The notes under the pieces were generated by a model that made no database searches, was not told the DNA's origin, and was given only the letters and a program-made list of their open reading frames with translations. Positions 63,967 through 64,000 of a DNA stretch of 64,000 nucleotides are shown piece after piece. The number at the start of each line of letters is the position of its first letter. Position 1 is the first letter of the stretch. The position numbers were made by a program, and so were the translations under genes. The stretch is from Anderseniella sp964390445 (GTDB lineage Bacteria; Pseudomonadota; Alphaproteobacteria; Rhizobiales; Aestuariivirgaceae), in NCBI GenBank assembly GCA_964390445.1, contig CAYMJJ010000003.1, positions 13,170 through 77,169 of the forward strand. The letters are read 5' to 3'.

Positions 63967-64000
63967 TATTTGCCGCCCAAAGGCTGATATGCGTGGCATC

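Overview
This GC-rich window is bacterial chromosomal core genome, from an alphaproteobacterium of the Hyphomicrobiales (Rhizobiales) type. The evidence is gene content and order. An Irr-type Fur regulator sits beside fabA-fabB-fabI. The blocks rimP-nusA-ylxR-infB-rbfA-truB-rpsO-pnp, phoH-ybeY-corC-lnt-XRE-metK-trmB, mutS-glnD-murJ-trpS and hemW-rdgB-rph-hrcA are those I know from rhizobia, and two intergenic spots carry rhizobial-style double palindromes. I cannot name the genus. I see no rRNA, tRNA, CRISPR array, insertion sequence, prophage or integrase. There is one scaffold gap of 100 N, and its flanks share an identical 55-nt sequence.

Layout. 1-3.7 kb: the 3' part of an intracellular PHB depolymerase gene, a YgjP-type metallopeptidase and, convergent, a class A penicillin-binding protein. 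3.7-4.1 kb: assembly gap and a double palindrome. 4.1-10.6 kb (minus): the replication block dnaA-dnaN-recF-gyrB. 11.3-13.5 kb (minus): rpsT, an enoyl-CoA hydratase and mutM. 13.6-18.6 kb (plus): ubiE, ubiB, coaBC, dut and a MoeB/ThiF protein. 18.6-21.3 kb (minus): fabA-fabB-fabI. 21.4-24 kb: irr, an SH3-domain protein and a D-2-hydroxyacid dehydrogenase, ending in a double palindrome.

24-36.4 kb (minus) is a long information-processing block: XRE regulator, metK, trmB, then rimP-nusA-ylxR/L7Ae-infB-rbfA-truB-rpsO-pnp. 36.5-45.1 kb (minus): trpS, an Nfu-type Fe-S carrier, a fused TsaB-RimI protein, miaB, phoH, ybeY, a CorC-like CBS protein and lnt. 45.2-56.1 kb (minus): comM, an orphan hybrid histidine kinase, mutS, glnD and murJ. 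56.2-64 kb: gshB, yraN, rsmI, a plus-strand LpoA-like lipoprotein, hemW-rdgB-VOC-rph, and plus-strand hrcA.

The window therefore combines replication initiation, translation and RNA maturation or decay, tRNA modification, envelope assembly, fatty-acid synthesis and iron response. No clearly new multi-gene system is present. The most interesting points are local. They are a promoter plus strong terminator placed in front of rimP-nusA, a fused TsaB-RimI, an Irr whose His triad reads H-Y-H, and a MoeB-like protein with three of four zinc cysteines replaced. Others are a possible Irr-type operator at nfuA, a 26-bp palindrome before metK, a CtrA-type site before the PBP gene, and a structured truB-rpsO junction holding a possible 51-codon ORF.
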